Below are positions 52,585 through 61,966 of a stretch of 64,000 nucleotides of DNA, piece by piece (position 1 is the stretch's first letter; each line of letters starts with the position of its first letter). The DNA is from Mucilaginibacter sp. (GTDB lineage: Bacteria > Bacteroidota > Bacteroidia > Sphingobacteriales > Sphingobacteriaceae), in assembly GCA_028288305.1 (NCBI GenBank), contig JAQBOA010000032.1, forward strand, positions 1-64,000. The letters are read 5' to 3'. A model generated the notes under the pieces. It worked only from the letters and a program-made list of their open reading frames with translations, was not told the origin of the DNA and searched no databases. The position numbers were made by a program, and so were the translations under genes.

Positions 52585-53802
52585 ATGGAACAACAGGAAT
52601 TAATACCGCATTTATTCAGGACAGAATTCAGTAAAATCACCGCTGTACTCTGTAAGACTTTCGGTATTGATAACATAAAGATAGCAGAGGACCTTGCCGG
52701 TGAAACTTTTTTATCAGCGATGGAAACATGGACTTATAAAGGGATACCGGAAAATCCAGCCGCATGGCTTTATGCAGTCGCAAAAAATAAAACCAAAAAT
52801 TATTTAGCCCGCAATCATTTCTTCTCTGAAAAAATCGTAAATCAAATAAAGCATTCCTCATCCGAAAGTGTAGAAATTGATCTGTCAGAGAAAAATATTA
52901 CGGATAGTCAGTTACAGATGTTGTTTGCCGTGTGCCACCCATCTATTTCTACAGAATCACAAATAGTGTTGGCACTCCGTATTCTTTGTGGATTTGGTAT
53001 TTCAGAAATTGCTACAGCTTTTTTAACCAATAAGGAAACCATCAACAAACGGCTATTCAGGGCCAAAGAAAAATTACGGCTCGAAAAAGTGCAATTGGAA
53101 TTTCCCACTGAACCTGAAATCAATAAACGATTAGAAACCGTTCTTACAACGCTATATCTCCTCTTCAGCGAAGGCTACTATTCTGAAAGCAAGGACGCCG
53201 TATTAAGGGAAGATCTTTGCCTGGAGGCTATGCAGTTAACTTATTTACTTATTGAAAATGAACATACTAATCAACCAAATGTAAATGCTTTACTTTCATT
53301 AATGTGTTTTCATTCTTCCCGGTTTCAAACAAGAAAAAGCGAGAATGGCGAAATAATTTTATATCACGACCAGGATGAAACACTTTGGAACAAAGAACTG
53401 ATTATAAAAGGCATATATTATCTTCACCAGGCATCTAAGGATAAAATTTCAAAATATCACCTGGAAGCTACCATTGCCTTTTGGAACACGCAAAAGGCTG
53501 ACACAAAAGAAAAATGGGAAAATATTTTACACCTCTACAATCTGCTTTTACAAATTGAATATTCGCCCATTGCAGCACTTAACAGAACCTTTGCTCTATC
53601 AAAAGTAAAAGGAAAACAGGAAGCAATCGTACAGGCCGAGAAACTAAATTTGAAAGATAATCACTTTTACTTTACCCTGCTTGGCGAACTTTACAATGGT
53701 ATCGACAATGAAAAAGCAAAACAAAATTTTCAAAAAGCATTTTCACTTGCTAAATCAAATACTGATAAACAAACCATTCAAAAGAAAATTGAACACTTAT
53801 AG
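52585..53802 (+). CDS. ECF42-type RNA polymerase sigma factor with C-terminal TPR-like region
   Basis: 405 residues. The N-terminal half has sigma region 2 (LAGETFLSAMETW, AAWLYAVAKNKTKNYLARN) and region 4 (FGISEIATAFLTNKETINKRLFRAKEKLR). The C-terminal ~220 residues (SEGYYSESKD, YYLHQASKD, LLGELYNGIDNEKAKQNFQKAF) are helical repeats. This layout and the DGPF gene just upstream define the ECF42 group, in which the C-terminal part replaces a classical anti-sigma factor in control. Target promoters are not visible here. Confidence 0.9.
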   Translation: MEQQELIPHLFRTEFSKITAVLCKTFGIDNIKIAEDLAGETFLSAMETWTYKGIPENPAAWLYAVAKNKTKNYLARNHFFSEKIVNQIKHSSSESVEIDLSEKNITDSQLQMLFAVCHPSISTESQIVLALRILCGFGISEIATAFLTNKETINKRLFRAKEKLRLEKVQLEFPTEPEINKRLETVLTTLYLLFSEGYYSESKDAVLREDLCLEAMQLTYLLIENEHTNQPNVNALLSLMCFHSSRFQTRKSENGEIILYHDQDETLWNKELIIKGIYYLHQASKDKISKYHLEATIAFWNTQKADTKEKWENILHLYNLLLQIEYSPIAALNRTFALSKVKGKQEAIVQAEKLNLKDNHFYFTLLGELYNGIDNEKAKQNFQKAFSLAKSNTDKQTIQKKIEHL

Positions 53803-53841
53803 ATTTGACAACTTTTGAAAAGTGTCAAATCTCTTTAATAC

Positions 53842-54240
53842 ATGAATAACAGGCTTAAATGGCGGCATAATGTTTACCTTAAATTACAGGACATTGATGT
53901 CCGCCTTAATTTAGAATTTATCCGCGAAGTCTTACAACATTTGCCCGGCGTAACAGAAAAGCTATGCTATAACACACCGGCCTTTTATGTAAATAAGAAA
54001 ATATTTTCGCGGCTGAAGGAAGATTGCGAAACCCTGGTGATTCAAACTCATGAAAGGGAAAAATGGATAGATGCCGATCCTTTTACCTTTTTTATTACCG
54101 ACCATTACCTCAACTACGATTACATGCTGGTTGCCCTTAAAACCATATCGCCTGAGGATTTAACAAATCTATTGATTACAGCCTGGCATAACCGCGCTAC
54201 TGCTAAGCTGATAAAAGAGTATGAGAATTCGCTAAAATAG
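53842..54240 (+). CDS. MmcQ/YjbR-like protein
   Basis: 132 residues. LQHLPGVTEKLCYNTPAFYVNKKIFSRLKEDCETLVIQ and the later INAWHNRA-like LLITAWHNRATAKLIKEYE match the MmcQ/YjbR family, a double-wing DNA-binding-like fold. No function is known for most members. It follows the sigma gene by 39 bases and may be in its transcript. Confidence 0.85.
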   Translation: MNNRLKWRHNVYLKLQDIDVRLNLEFIREVLQHLPGVTEKLCYNTPAFYVNKKIFSRLKEDCETLVIQTHEREKWIDADPFTFFITDHYLNYDYMLVALKTISPEDLTNLLITAWHNRATAKLIKEYENSLK

Positions 54241-54265
54241 AAGAATTATTTAACTGAATAGGCGA

Positions 54266-54814
54266 TCAGCCTGGTGTAACTTCAGTTTTAACTTTTCCTT
54301 TTCTTTTACGCTCAATGAAATTTACAATAAGCCTGTTGCTTGTTACCATAAAGAAACCGATAAGAACTTTTACCAGGTGAATTATTATCAAATCACTATA
54401 CGGATAACGCTTAAACCCATTGAACACGTTAATTTGTTGGTAATAATTAAATAAACCTTTTAAAAGCAATGGAAGGCTATCTACCAATATGAGGCCGCCG
54501 GTTACAATTGTTGCTATTTGCAAAACCGATGACCGGTGTATATTTAATTCCAGCTTTTCTTCAGCAATACCTTTATTTAAACGTAATACGTTAATCAGCC
54601 AATCCGTTCTGAAAACAAAAGCTATCAACATAAATAAATAAATACTTATAGAAAAAAGCGATCCGGCAATCATTCCCATTATCACAGAGTCATGATTTTC
54701 ATTTAATAAATAAGTACTTGCTTCGAATAACCTCGGAAGCCCGTTCAATATTTGCAAAAAGATGAAAAGACCAGCTATTTTCAGAAGGATTGTCCACAGG
54801 GTTCTAGGTGCCAT
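54266..54814 (-). CDS. Four-helix membrane protein, hypothetical
   Basis: 182 residues with four hydrophobic helices: IAGLFIFLQIL, ISIYLFMLIAFVF, VTGGLILVDSLPLLL and IHLVKVLIGFFMV. The C-terminus is basic (FIERKRKGKVKTEV), pointing to the cytoplasm. No family could be named. It is convergent with the YjbR-like gene and has only 25 bases between. Confidence 0.6.
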   Translation of the reverse strand: MAPRTLWTILLKIAGLFIFLQILNGLPRLFEASTYLLNENHDSVIMGMIAGSLFSISIYLFMLIAFVFRTDWLINVLRLNKGIAEEKLELNIHRSSVLQIATIVTGGLILVDSLPLLLKGLFNYYQQINVFNGFKRYPYSDLIIIHLVKVLIGFFMVTSNRLIVNFIERKRKGKVKTEVTPG

Positions 54815-54893
54815 GGTAAAGTAAAGGAATTAGTTTATAAATGTGTCAGTTAATAATAGGATTTCAAAACCAATTTCCACATTTAACATTCCC

Positions 54894-55751
54894 CTATTTA
54901 TGAATCATTCTATAAAAACGAATATAATCCACCTGCATAGTGGCTGGGAAAATATTTGCGTCGACACCCTGTGAACCGCCCCAGGTACCTCCAATAGCTA
55001 AATTAATCAGCGCATGGAATTTTTGGTTAAAGGGCCACTGGTTGGAGCCTGTTCCGGGATTTACAAAAGTAAAAATCTCTACATCATCAAAATACCCCTT
55101 GATGGCGTATGGTGTCCAATCCATCCTGTATTTGTGAAAAGCCGAAGTGTCTGTTGGTATATTGGTAGTTTCTGTATGACTGTTAGCCGCATTATTTAAC
55201 TGGTTATGTACCGAGAAATGCACATTCAGCGGATCAAAACCTACCTGCTCCATAATATCTATCTCACCGGAATTCGGCCAATTGCCGTAAACCCAATCAT
55301 TAGGCAGCATCCATATAGCCGGCCATGTTCCCTTTCCTGGCGGCAGTTTTGCGCTGGCCTCTACACGGCCATACAATAAATACCCGCTGTTTTTTGATAC
55401 CATACGGGCAGATGTATAATTCATTCCCTTTAAAAACTGTTTTACAGCGGTAATATGTAATACACCATTATTTACATTGGCATTTTTGAGAGAATCGGTA
55501 TAATATTCCAACTCCTGGTTTCCCCAGCCATTGCCACCAAGGTCATAACCCCATTTAGTGGTATCAGGGGTACCCGTATAATTAAATTCATCCGCAAAGA
55601 CAGGTGTCGTTTCAAAGGCCCAGCCTGAATCAACGGGCGCTGTCGGCGTTGTTTGAACAAATGGTTGTGCTTTAGGACTGCTGCTTTTTGAGCAGGAAGC
55701 CAAAGACAACACTACTACACTATAAAATGTTAGAGCTAACAGTTTTCTCAT
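54894..55751 (-). CDS. GH16 family endo-beta-glucanase-like lipoprotein
   Basis: 285 residues. An N-terminal lipobox (LSLASCSKSSSP) marks a lipoprotein. The GH16 catalytic motif is GEIDIMEQVG with the two Glu and the central Asp. FADEFNYTGTPDTTKWGYDLGGNGWGNQELEYYT is the typical N-terminal part. It would cleave beta-1,3 or beta-1,3/1,4-glucans such as laminarin outside or on the cell surface. No SusC/SusD genes are beside it. Confidence 0.92.
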   Translation of the reverse strand: MRKLLALTFYSVVVLSLASCSKSSSPKAQPFVQTTPTAPVDSGWAFETTPVFADEFNYTGTPDTTKWGYDLGGNGWGNQELEYYTDSLKNANVNNGVLHITAVKQFLKGMNYTSARMVSKNSGYLLYGRVEASAKLPPGKGTWPAIWMLPNDWVYGNWPNSGEIDIMEQVGFDPLNVHFSVHNQLNNAANSHTETTNIPTDTSAFHKYRMDWTPYAIKGYFDDVEIFTFVNPGTGSNQWPFNQKFHALINLAIGGTWGGSQGVDANIFPATMQVDYIRFYRMIHK

Positions 55752-55845
55752 ATTGGTTAATAGTTGGAAATCAAAAATACAAAAAATGTTGATCCTATTT
55801 TTATTCCTATTAAAACCAATTAAACTAAACGTGTAAGTTATGCGA

Positions 55846-56006
55846 ATTAAGACTCAAGAACCAAGGGTCAAGAAAATAGCAGCAGGGTGAAGAAATCCAA
55901 TAAAAAGAAACAAGGTAATCAGGCAATTTCAGTACAATACTGTAAATGAGCCAGTTTTTATCTTTTTATCTTGATTCTTGGCTCTAATATTTTGACTCTT
56001 GATTTG
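55846..56006. repeat. Short-word inverted repeat between GH16 and the GMC gene pair
   Basis: AAGACTCAAGAACCAAGGGTCAAG (near 55848-55872, in parts) faces its complement CTTGATTCTTGGCTC and GACTCTTGATTTGC near 55969-56005, with a ~95-base spacer. It is another instance of hairpins built from repeated short words, with a different word from the zwf/pgl one. Confidence 0.5.
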
Positions 56007-56012
56007 CGTAAG

Positions 56013-56642
56013 CTATACATTCTCCATCCCGTATTGTTTAAGCACATCGGCAGGTACGCCTTCCCACTTGTTAGGGGCATTGCCAATATAGCCAAGGTCG
56101 TTTATGCCCATTTTGGTGGTAAAAAAGCCGGTAGCGGTAAGGTTACGCATGCGGTTAAAAAATGCAACGCCCTGGTGCATTTCAGGTTTTGCCTTTTTAG
56201 GATAAGCTATTTCAGTAACCATTTCAATTTGCTGGACATGGCTTGCATCAACAAATGTTTTATTGTAGCGGTTTAAGCATTGCAAGTCGAGCCAGCGTAA
56301 ACCGCCCCGCATTGGCACCTGGTGTTCGGGCATATCCTTTACAATAAACTCTATAAATTCCGGCACCTTAGCATCTGATGCGCTGCCCGATCGTGCATCT
56401 CTTGGGATAATAATGTCACCCAGTAAAGTAATGGTGGCCATTTCATGTGCGTTAAAAAACTTTTCAGCATTTAATTTTCTATTGCGTTCAATTTCTTCGG
56501 GCAGCCGACCAGCTTCATCCGTGCCGGGCTTATCATTGGTATCTTCGGCAGGTTTTTTATTACCTGGTTTACAAGCCTCCAGTAACATCCCTGTAGACAG
56601 GGTGCCTAAACCTATTGCTTTAAGTGATTCGCGTCTGTTCAT
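56013..56642 (-). CDS. Gluconate 2-dehydrogenase subunit 3-like protein
   Basis: 209 residues. A Tat-like or lipid-type start (MNRRESLKAIGLGTLSTGMLLEACKPG) suggests export. The segment FFNAHEMATITLLGDIIIPRD is the signature of gluconate-dehydrogenase subunit 3 proteins. These small subunits assist a membrane-side GMC-type dehydrogenase, encoded 21 bases upstream here. Its substrate is unknown. In this order the large subunit is translated first. Confidence 0.88.
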   Translation of the reverse strand: MNRRESLKAIGLGTLSTGMLLEACKPGNKKPAEDTNDKPGTDEAGRLPEEIERNRKLNAEKFFNAHEMATITLLGDIIIPRDARSGSASDAKVPEFIEFIVKDMPEHQVPMRGGLRWLDLQCLNRYNKTFVDASHVQQIEMVTEIAYPKKAKPEMHQGVAFFNRMRNLTATGFFTTKMGINDLGYIGNAPNKWEGVPADVLKQYGMENV

Positions 56643-56663
56643 TTATCGGTAATCAAATAGCTG

Positions 56664-58403
56664 TTAAACGTTTATTTTTTTTCTTTGGGCCAAAATATAT
56701 TCAGCCGTACGCATGGATAATGCAAGGATTGTCCATGTAGCATTTTTATCGCCTTGCTGTACAAAAGGCGAGGCGTCAACTACGAACAAATTTTTGCAAT
56801 CATGTGCCTGGCACCATTTATTAAGTGCCGACTTTTTTGGGTCATCCCCCATACGTACAGTACCTACTTCGTGTATAATACGGCCTGGTGCTTCTAATCC
56901 GTAATTAGTTTCAGGGCCTTCCGGCGTATCATAAATTGCACCCATTTCATGCATTATCGATTGAAACGTATCCTGCATGTGTTTGGCCTGTTTTATTTCG
57001 TAATCACTCCATTTGTAATGGAACCGCAATACAGGAATACCAAATTTATCAACAACGTTAGGGTCAATCTCGCAATAATTATCGGCCCTTGCTATTGCTG
57101 TACCGCGTCCGGCCATACCAAAGCCTGTTCCATAAAAACGACGGTAATCATCCTTTAATGAAGCGCCAAAACCACCAGCTTCTTTCATTTTACCATCACG
57201 GCCGGGTCTTCCGTTCATATTTTCCATACCAAAACCAAAACCATATTCGGGCATGCCCATGCCACCCCCAAATTCAATATGGTAACCGCGTGGAAAATCA
57301 AGTTTTTTATTATCCTTAGTCCATGGCCCGTAAATATGAATACTGCCGGTACCGTCTTCATTATAACGTTTACGGTCCATTAGCTGAGGCAGCCATCCGC
57401 CTGCACTTGAGCCGGTTGAATCGTGCAGGTATTTACCAACAACACCGCTGCTGTTAGCCAGCCCCGCCGGGTGATTTGCAGATTTTGAATTCAGCAGTAA
57501 CCGTGCCGACTCGCCAGCGCTGGCACCCAATATAACTATGCCAGCTTTCACCTGGTACTCCTGCATATCTTCCTTGTTGATATAGGACACACCGGTTGCA
57601 AGCCCATTATTATCGGTAAGCACTTCACGTACCATGGCATTTGCAATTACTTTCAAATTTCCGGTTTTCATAGCCGGGATAACAAGGCAGGAAGATGCCG
57701 AAAAATCGCCATAAACTTTACAGCTGCGCCCGCACTGACCGCAAAAGAAGCATGCACCGCGGTCCTTATTCCCTGGCAACGCTTCAGTCAAAACTGAACC
57801 ACGGCCAGCAATTACTGTAACACCTGCTTTTGCTGCGCCTTTTTTTATGTAAAGCTCATTTAGCCTCGGCTTTGGTGGTGGCAAAAAGATACCATCGGGC
57901 TCATTAGGTAAGCCTTCAACGGTACCATAAACGCCTATCATACGGTCAACCTTATCATAAAATGGTTTAACTTCATCGTAAGTTATTGGCCAATCGTCTG
58001 TTAAGCCATCCAGGTGATGACTTTTAAAATCATCAGGCCCCATTCGAAGTGAAATACGTCCCCAGTGGTTGGTGCGCCCTCCAAGCATCCGCGAACGAAA
58101 CCAATAAAATTCGGTTTTATCTTTAGTAGTATAAGGTTCGCCATCAAGTTCCCATCCGCCATAAGCCCCATCAAAGTCTCCAAAATTTCTTGATGCTGTG
58201 CTTGCACCACGGCGGGGAGATTCATATGGCCATTTAAGCTGCATAGAATCTGTTTTAGGATCGAAAAAAGGGCCTGCCTCCAGCATTAATACTTTTAAAC
58301 CTGCGTGGGCTAAAACATAGCCGGCCATTCCGCCTCCTGCACCCGATCCAACAATTACCGCGTCATAAACGGTAGGTGATTTTTTTAATTGTATATCGTT
58401 CAT
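56664..58403 (-). CDS. GMC-family oxidoreductase (sugar/alcohol dehydrogenase large subunit)
   Basis: 579 residues from ATG 58403; the frame extends nine codons to 58430 without a family counterpart. The FAD-binding AVIVGSGAGGGMAGYVLA is at the N-terminus. HWGRISLRMGPDD, CGQCGRSCKVYGDFSA and the C-terminal ASPFVQQGDKNATWTILALSMRTAEYIL are GMC signatures with the FAD/active-site part. Partnered with a subunit-3-like gene, it would oxidise a sugar or polyol and pass electrons to the membrane. The substrate is not identified. A DUF1080 gene, a family linked to 3-keto sugars, lies next door. Confidence 0.9.
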   Translation of the reverse strand: MNDIQLKKSPTVYDAVIVGSGAGGGMAGYVLAHAGLKVLMLEAGPFFDPKTDSMQLKWPYESPRRGASTASRNFGDFDGAYGGWELDGEPYTTKDKTEFYWFRSRMLGGRTNHWGRISLRMGPDDFKSHHLDGLTDDWPITYDEVKPFYDKVDRMIGVYGTVEGLPNEPDGIFLPPPKPRLNELYIKKGAAKAGVTVIAGRGSVLTEALPGNKDRGACFFCGQCGRSCKVYGDFSASSCLVIPAMKTGNLKVIANAMVREVLTDNNGLATGVSYINKEDMQEYQVKAGIVILGASAGESARLLLNSKSANHPAGLANSSGVVGKYLHDSTGSSAGGWLPQLMDRKRYNEDGTGSIHIYGPWTKDNKKLDFPRGYHIEFGGGMGMPEYGFGFGMENMNGRPGRDGKMKEAGGFGASLKDDYRRFYGTGFGMAGRGTAIARADNYCEIDPNVVDKFGIPVLRFHYKWSDYEIKQAKHMQDTFQSIMHEMGAIYDTPEGPETNYGLEAPGRIIHEVGTVRMGDDPKKSALNKWCQAHDCKNLFVVDASPFVQQGDKNATWTILALSMRTAEYILAQRKKINV

Positions 58404-58408
58404 TGTTT

Positions 58409-58498
58409 TAAGTCTAAAGTTAAAAGTCAAAAGTCAAAAGTCAAAAATACCTGAATTTATTCCAAGCTTTTGACTTCAGACTAAAGACTTCAGACTTC
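58409..58498. repeat. AAAGTC-word inverted repeat upstream of the GMC gene
   Basis: Left: AAGTCTAAAGTTAAAAGTC then two more AAAAGTC words (58409-58446). Right: CTTTTGACTTCAGACT and AAGACTTCAGACTT (58467-58498). The arms are complementary in words rather than exact. It lies between the DUF1080 and GMC genes. Confidence 0.6.
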
Positions 58499-58500
58499 AA

Positions 58501-59166
58501 TTAAAGTTCTTTAATTTTAATATCGCGGAATGCAACTTCGTAACCATGGTCCTGCAGAGCTATGTGACCTTTAGGATAAGCGGCAAAACCTTTCCAGGTT
58601 TTAAATTTACTTTTATCAATCATGGCATTCCATTCCGGGCTGCCCATTTGGGTTTCAATTACCTTATTGTCATTAAGCCAGAAAGTAAGGTGACCGTTTA
58701 ATTTCTCAATCTTTACTTTATTCCATTCGCCGGCAGGTTTAGCAGGATGCGAAGGTGCTTCCATATCATATAACGAACCTGCAAGATGGTTGGCTTTTTT
58801 ATTGTCTTCAGCTTTCTGATCATCTAAAATTTGCATTTCTACACCGGTAAGGTAGGTGGCATTATATTTAGGGTCTTCATTAACTCCGAATATAATACCG
58901 CTGTTGCCGCCTTCTGATATTTTCCACTCCAATGTTAGCTCATAATTTTGATATTCCTTATCAGTTATCAGGTCGCCCTGGTCTTTAGCTTTCGGATCAA
59001 GTTGTAAGGTACCATCTGCAACTTTCCAGGCACCGGGGCCTTTGCCCAGGTAAACATGCCAGCCATCAGTTGTTTTTCCATCAAACAAGTTAACGGTTTG
59101 GGCCATTGGCGAAAAATGCAGGGCAGTAAATCCCAGTGTGCTTAACAAGAGTGTTTTAATTTTCAT
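58501..59166 (-). CDS. DUF1080 (3-keto-disaccharide hydrolase-like) secreted protein
   Basis: 221 residues. A signal peptide (MKIKTLLLSTLGFTALHFSPMAQ) is followed by the laminin-G-like DUF1080 fold: LFDGKTTDGWHVYLGKGPGAWKVADGTLQL, DLITDKEYQNYELTLEWKISEGGNSGIIFGV and later GHIALQDHGYEVAFRDIKIKEL. Family members hydrolyse 3-keto-disaccharides. The GMC dehydrogenase next to it could produce such keto sugars, so a joint pathway is possible. That link is inferred. Confidence 0.92.
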   Translation of the reverse strand: MKIKTLLLSTLGFTALHFSPMAQTVNLFDGKTTDGWHVYLGKGPGAWKVADGTLQLDPKAKDQGDLITDKEYQNYELTLEWKISEGGNSGIIFGVNEDPKYNATYLTGVEMQILDDQKAEDNKKANHLAGSLYDMEAPSHPAKPAGEWNKVKIEKLNGHLTFWLNDNKVIETQMGSPEWNAMIDKSKFKTWKGFAAYPKGHIALQDHGYEVAFRDIKIKEL

Positions 59167-59367
59167 ATTTATTTTATTTAGAATTCAGTGGCAAAGCCAC
59201 CTATTTAATTGGATAGTAAAAATAGAATAAATTTCTGTTTGAATAAAAAACAGTTGAATTGTATTAATACTGTTACTTTGACAGGATATTTTTATTGAGT
59301 TATAAAGTGACCTGTGGATTAATAAGTAAACTTAATCAACCACTCACTTAATCAACTTAATCACCTT

Positions 59368-60372
59368 TTACCTATGAGTATTAAACGATAACCCCGCTGC
59401 CAAACCTATAATTGCATAAGGGTAACTATCCTGGAATAACATATTATAATCATCCTGACCGCGATACCCCGCCCCTGCTAAGAAAGAAACATTTTGCATA
59501 AATGGGAACTGGTAATAATATTTTAAGTTGATATTTAGTCTTTTCTTAACGTCGGTAATAGCATAATTATCATATCTATCAACTATATATTCAAAATCCA
59601 ACTGTACGCGCTGCCAGTTTAAAAAATTCTTTTTATTCTTTTCAACCGGATCAACAACGACATGGGCAATATTATAAAGCCAGTTACCATTAATAAGTAC
59701 AAAGCCATATTTCCCTTTCAGAGGGTGTGAATAACCCAAACCAACCAGGGCCGAATGCAGTTCCAGTCCAAGGGCATCATACCTATTAATAATCAGATCA
59801 CCTTTGTCTGTTTCCTTGCCTTTATGGTAAGTTAGAGTGTAAAAGTTCGTGGTAAATTTACCGCTGTCAGTATTAAAAGTCCCATCCGGGTTTAAGGTTG
59901 GCCCTCTTACTCCATTGGAATGATGTGTATAAGATATGCTTAAAAACCGGGGATTATAAGCATCACTGTTTATTCTGAAATATAAAGTACCTCCCGGCAT
60001 ATAACTAGGTGACTTTACCGGATCGCCATGATCTGCCAGCAGGCGAAGATTCACCCTTGCAGAAACCACAAAAAAAACCGGCAATTTTGGTGTATTCAAA
60101 AGCACAAAGTTGGCGGTAAGATCAGCTACCAACAGCGTTCTGTGGGGATCGAAAAATTCCTGTCCGGCAGTTGAGGGTGGCAGATTTTGTAAATACGCCT
60201 CGTTAAATTTTTTATTAGTGCGATAAGTTTTGGTTTTACCCCAATCAGGTTGCAATAATAAAGCAGTATCGGTACCTGGATTTATATGGTATTGAGCAAA
60301 TAAATCATCCGGTGAAATAAGATAAATAAAAGAACAAAGTATGCAGGCAATAATCCTTTTAACAATATTCAT
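59368..60372 (-). CDS. Exported protein, probable outer-membrane barrel, hypothetical
   Basis: 334 residues from ATG 60372 (a TTG one codon earlier is unlikely). A signal peptide (IACILCSFIYLISPDDLFAQ) leads. The rest alternates in polar and hydrophobic residues with many aromatic ends (ALVGLGYSHPLKGKYGFVLINGNW and LKYYYQFPFMQNVSFLAGAGYRG), as in beta-barrels. The terminal SYPYAIIGLAAGLSFN fits the last strand. No specific family is named. It is not obviously in an operon. Confidence 0.68.
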   Translation of the reverse strand: MNIVKRIIACILCSFIYLISPDDLFAQYHINPGTDTALLLQPDWGKTKTYRTNKKFNEAYLQNLPPSTAGQEFFDPHRTLLVADLTANFVLLNTPKLPVFFVVSARVNLRLLADHGDPVKSPSYMPGGTLYFRINSDAYNPRFLSISYTHHSNGVRGPTLNPDGTFNTDSGKFTTNFYTLTYHKGKETDKGDLIINRYDALGLELHSALVGLGYSHPLKGKYGFVLINGNWLYNIAHVVVDPVEKNKKNFLNWQRVQLDFEYIVDRYDNYAITDVKKRLNINLKYYYQFPFMQNVSFLAGAGYRGQDDYNMLFQDSYPYAIIGLAAGLSFNTHR

Positions 60373-60519
60373 CAACTATAGAAAAAAATTTAATCGCTGA
60401 TTACAACAACCTCTCAGATGAATTGTTGAACAAATTGAAACTCTTTTAAAAATATAAGTTGATTATGACAAACGATAAATAAAATTTAAAAAATGAGCAA
60501 TAGATTTTAATTTTCATTG

Positions 60520-60527
60520 TATATTTG
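60520..60527 (+). promoter_or_regulatory. TAnnTTTG-type promoter element upstream of the CBS gene
   Basis: TATATTTG at 60520-60527 lies 34 bases before the ATG. A clear TTTG element at the -33 position is not seen. It is the best candidate in the 190-base gap (60373-60561). Confidence 0.45.
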
Positions 60528-60561
60528 ATAAGGGCACTCACCAATTGATTACCAAACCATT

Positions 60562-60990
60562 ATGAAGAAAGTTTCCAATATCCTTACCCGTAAGGGGAAC
60601 AGTGTTGTTGCTATTGATGGCAGCACTACTGTTTTAGATGCGTTAAAGCTGATGGCCGATAAAAATATCGGCTCCGTAGTAATTACTGAAGATGGCTATT
60701 ATGTCGGGCTGCTTACAGAACGTGATTATGCCCGTAAAGTGATATTACAAGGAAAATCGTCGTTGGAAACGCAGGTGAGAGAAATTATGAGCACCGGGCT
60801 GCCACGTATACTTCCCGATAATTCAGTAGAAACGTGTATGCATATCATGAGCGAAAGTAATATACGCTATCTCCCGGTTTTCAGGGAAGACACCCTTTGC
60901 GGCATTATCTCCATAAGCGATGTGGTTACGGAGACCATCCTATCGCATGAGGAGACCATTCAGCATTTGAAGAGTTATATACAATCTTGA
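60562..60990 (+). CDS. CBS-domain protein
   Basis: 142 residues with two CBS domains. The first (about residues 8-60) has DALKLMADKNIGSVVITEDGYYVGLLTERDYARKVILQGKSSLET. The second (about residues 72-130) has SNIRYLPVFREDTLCGIISISDVV. CBS pairs bind adenine nucleotides and commonly regulate a partner enzyme or channel; no fused partner is present. It is convergent with the MoxR gene by 9 bases. Confidence 0.92.
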   Translation: MKKVSNILTRKGNSVVAIDGSTTVLDALKLMADKNIGSVVITEDGYYVGLLTERDYARKVILQGKSSLETQVREIMSTGLPRILPDNSVETCMHIMSESNIRYLPVFREDTLCGIISISDVVTETILSHEETIQHLKSYIQS

Positions 60991-60999
60991 TTGCGGATT

Positions 61000-61962
61000 T
61001 TAAAACAACCCCTCAATTATATCATCGGCTGACAAGCCTTCTGCTTCGGCATGGTAGCTGCGTACAATGCGGTGCCGTAATATTGGTTTCGCAATAGCCT
61101 TTACGTCTTCAATATCCGGCGAATATTTTCCATTGATAATTGCATGGCATTTTGCTCCTAAAATTAAAAATTGCGAAGCGCGTGGACCCGCGCCCCAGTT
61201 TAATAAACGTTTAACCTGCGGCGATGAAAACTCCCCATCCGGACGTGTTTTTGATACCAGCTTTACGGCATATTCCATCACATTATCAGTTACAGGTATG
61301 TTTCTAACTAGTTGCTGAAAATAAATGATCTGGCTGGCATTTAACAGCTTGTTAACTTCGGGCTGTAAAGTACTTGTTGTATTTTTAACTACCTGCAGCT
61401 CTTCTTTAAAAGTAGGATAATTTAAAGCCACGTTAAACATAAAACGGTCTAACTGTGCTTCGGGCAATGGGTAAGTGCCTTCCTGTTCGATTGGGTTTTG
61501 GGTGGCCAAAACAAAAAATGGCTGAGCAAGCCTATGGGTTATTCCAGCTGCCGTAACCGCTTTTTCCTGCATGGCTTCTAATAAAGCAGCTTGCGTTTTA
61601 GGCGGTGTACGGTTAATTTCATCAGCCAGGATAATGTTTGAAAATACCGGGCCATGTATAAATTTAAAATTCCTGTCTTCCCCTAATATTTCTGACCCAA
61701 TTATATCCGATGGCATTAAATCTGGAGTGAACTGTATGCGTTTAAAGTCCAGGTCGAGCACCTGGGCAACGGTTTGTACCAGTAATGTTTTTGCAAGGCC
61801 CGGTACACCTACCAGTAAACAATGCCCATTACTAAAAATAGAAATAAGCACAAATTTAATCACTTCCTGCTGGCCGATAATAACTTTACCTATTTCAGCC
61901 GTAATTTGCTGGTAAGCCTGCTTTAATGCGTCAGCAGCCTCTACATCTGAGCGGTGTTGCAT
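61000..61962 (-). CDS. MoxR-family AAA ATPase
   Basis: 320 residues. Walker A GVPGLAKT (residue ~56), Walker B IILADEINR with TPPKTQAALLEAMQEKAV, and the sensor ATQNPIEQEGTYPLPEAQLDRF are all present. MoxR ATPases act as chaperones for assembling or activating partners, often with DUF58 and VWA-domain proteins. Such genes would lie downstream on the - strand, but the CBS gene on the opposite strand follows immediately, so it is unpaired here. It starts 4 bases after the SurA-like gene ends. Confidence 0.93.
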   Translation of the reverse strand: MQHRSDVEAADALKQAYQQITAEIGKVIIGQQEVIKFVLISIFSNGHCLLVGVPGLAKTLLVQTVAQVLDLDFKRIQFTPDLMPSDIIGSEILGEDRNFKFIHGPVFSNIILADEINRTPPKTQAALLEAMQEKAVTAAGITHRLAQPFFVLATQNPIEQEGTYPLPEAQLDRFMFNVALNYPTFKEELQVVKNTTSTLQPEVNKLLNASQIIYFQQLVRNIPVTDNVMEYAVKLVSKTRPDGEFSSPQVKRLLNWGAGPRASQFLILGAKCHAIINGKYSPDIEDVKAIAKPILRHRIVRSYHAEAEGLSADDIIEGLF

Positions 61963-61966
61963 ATTT

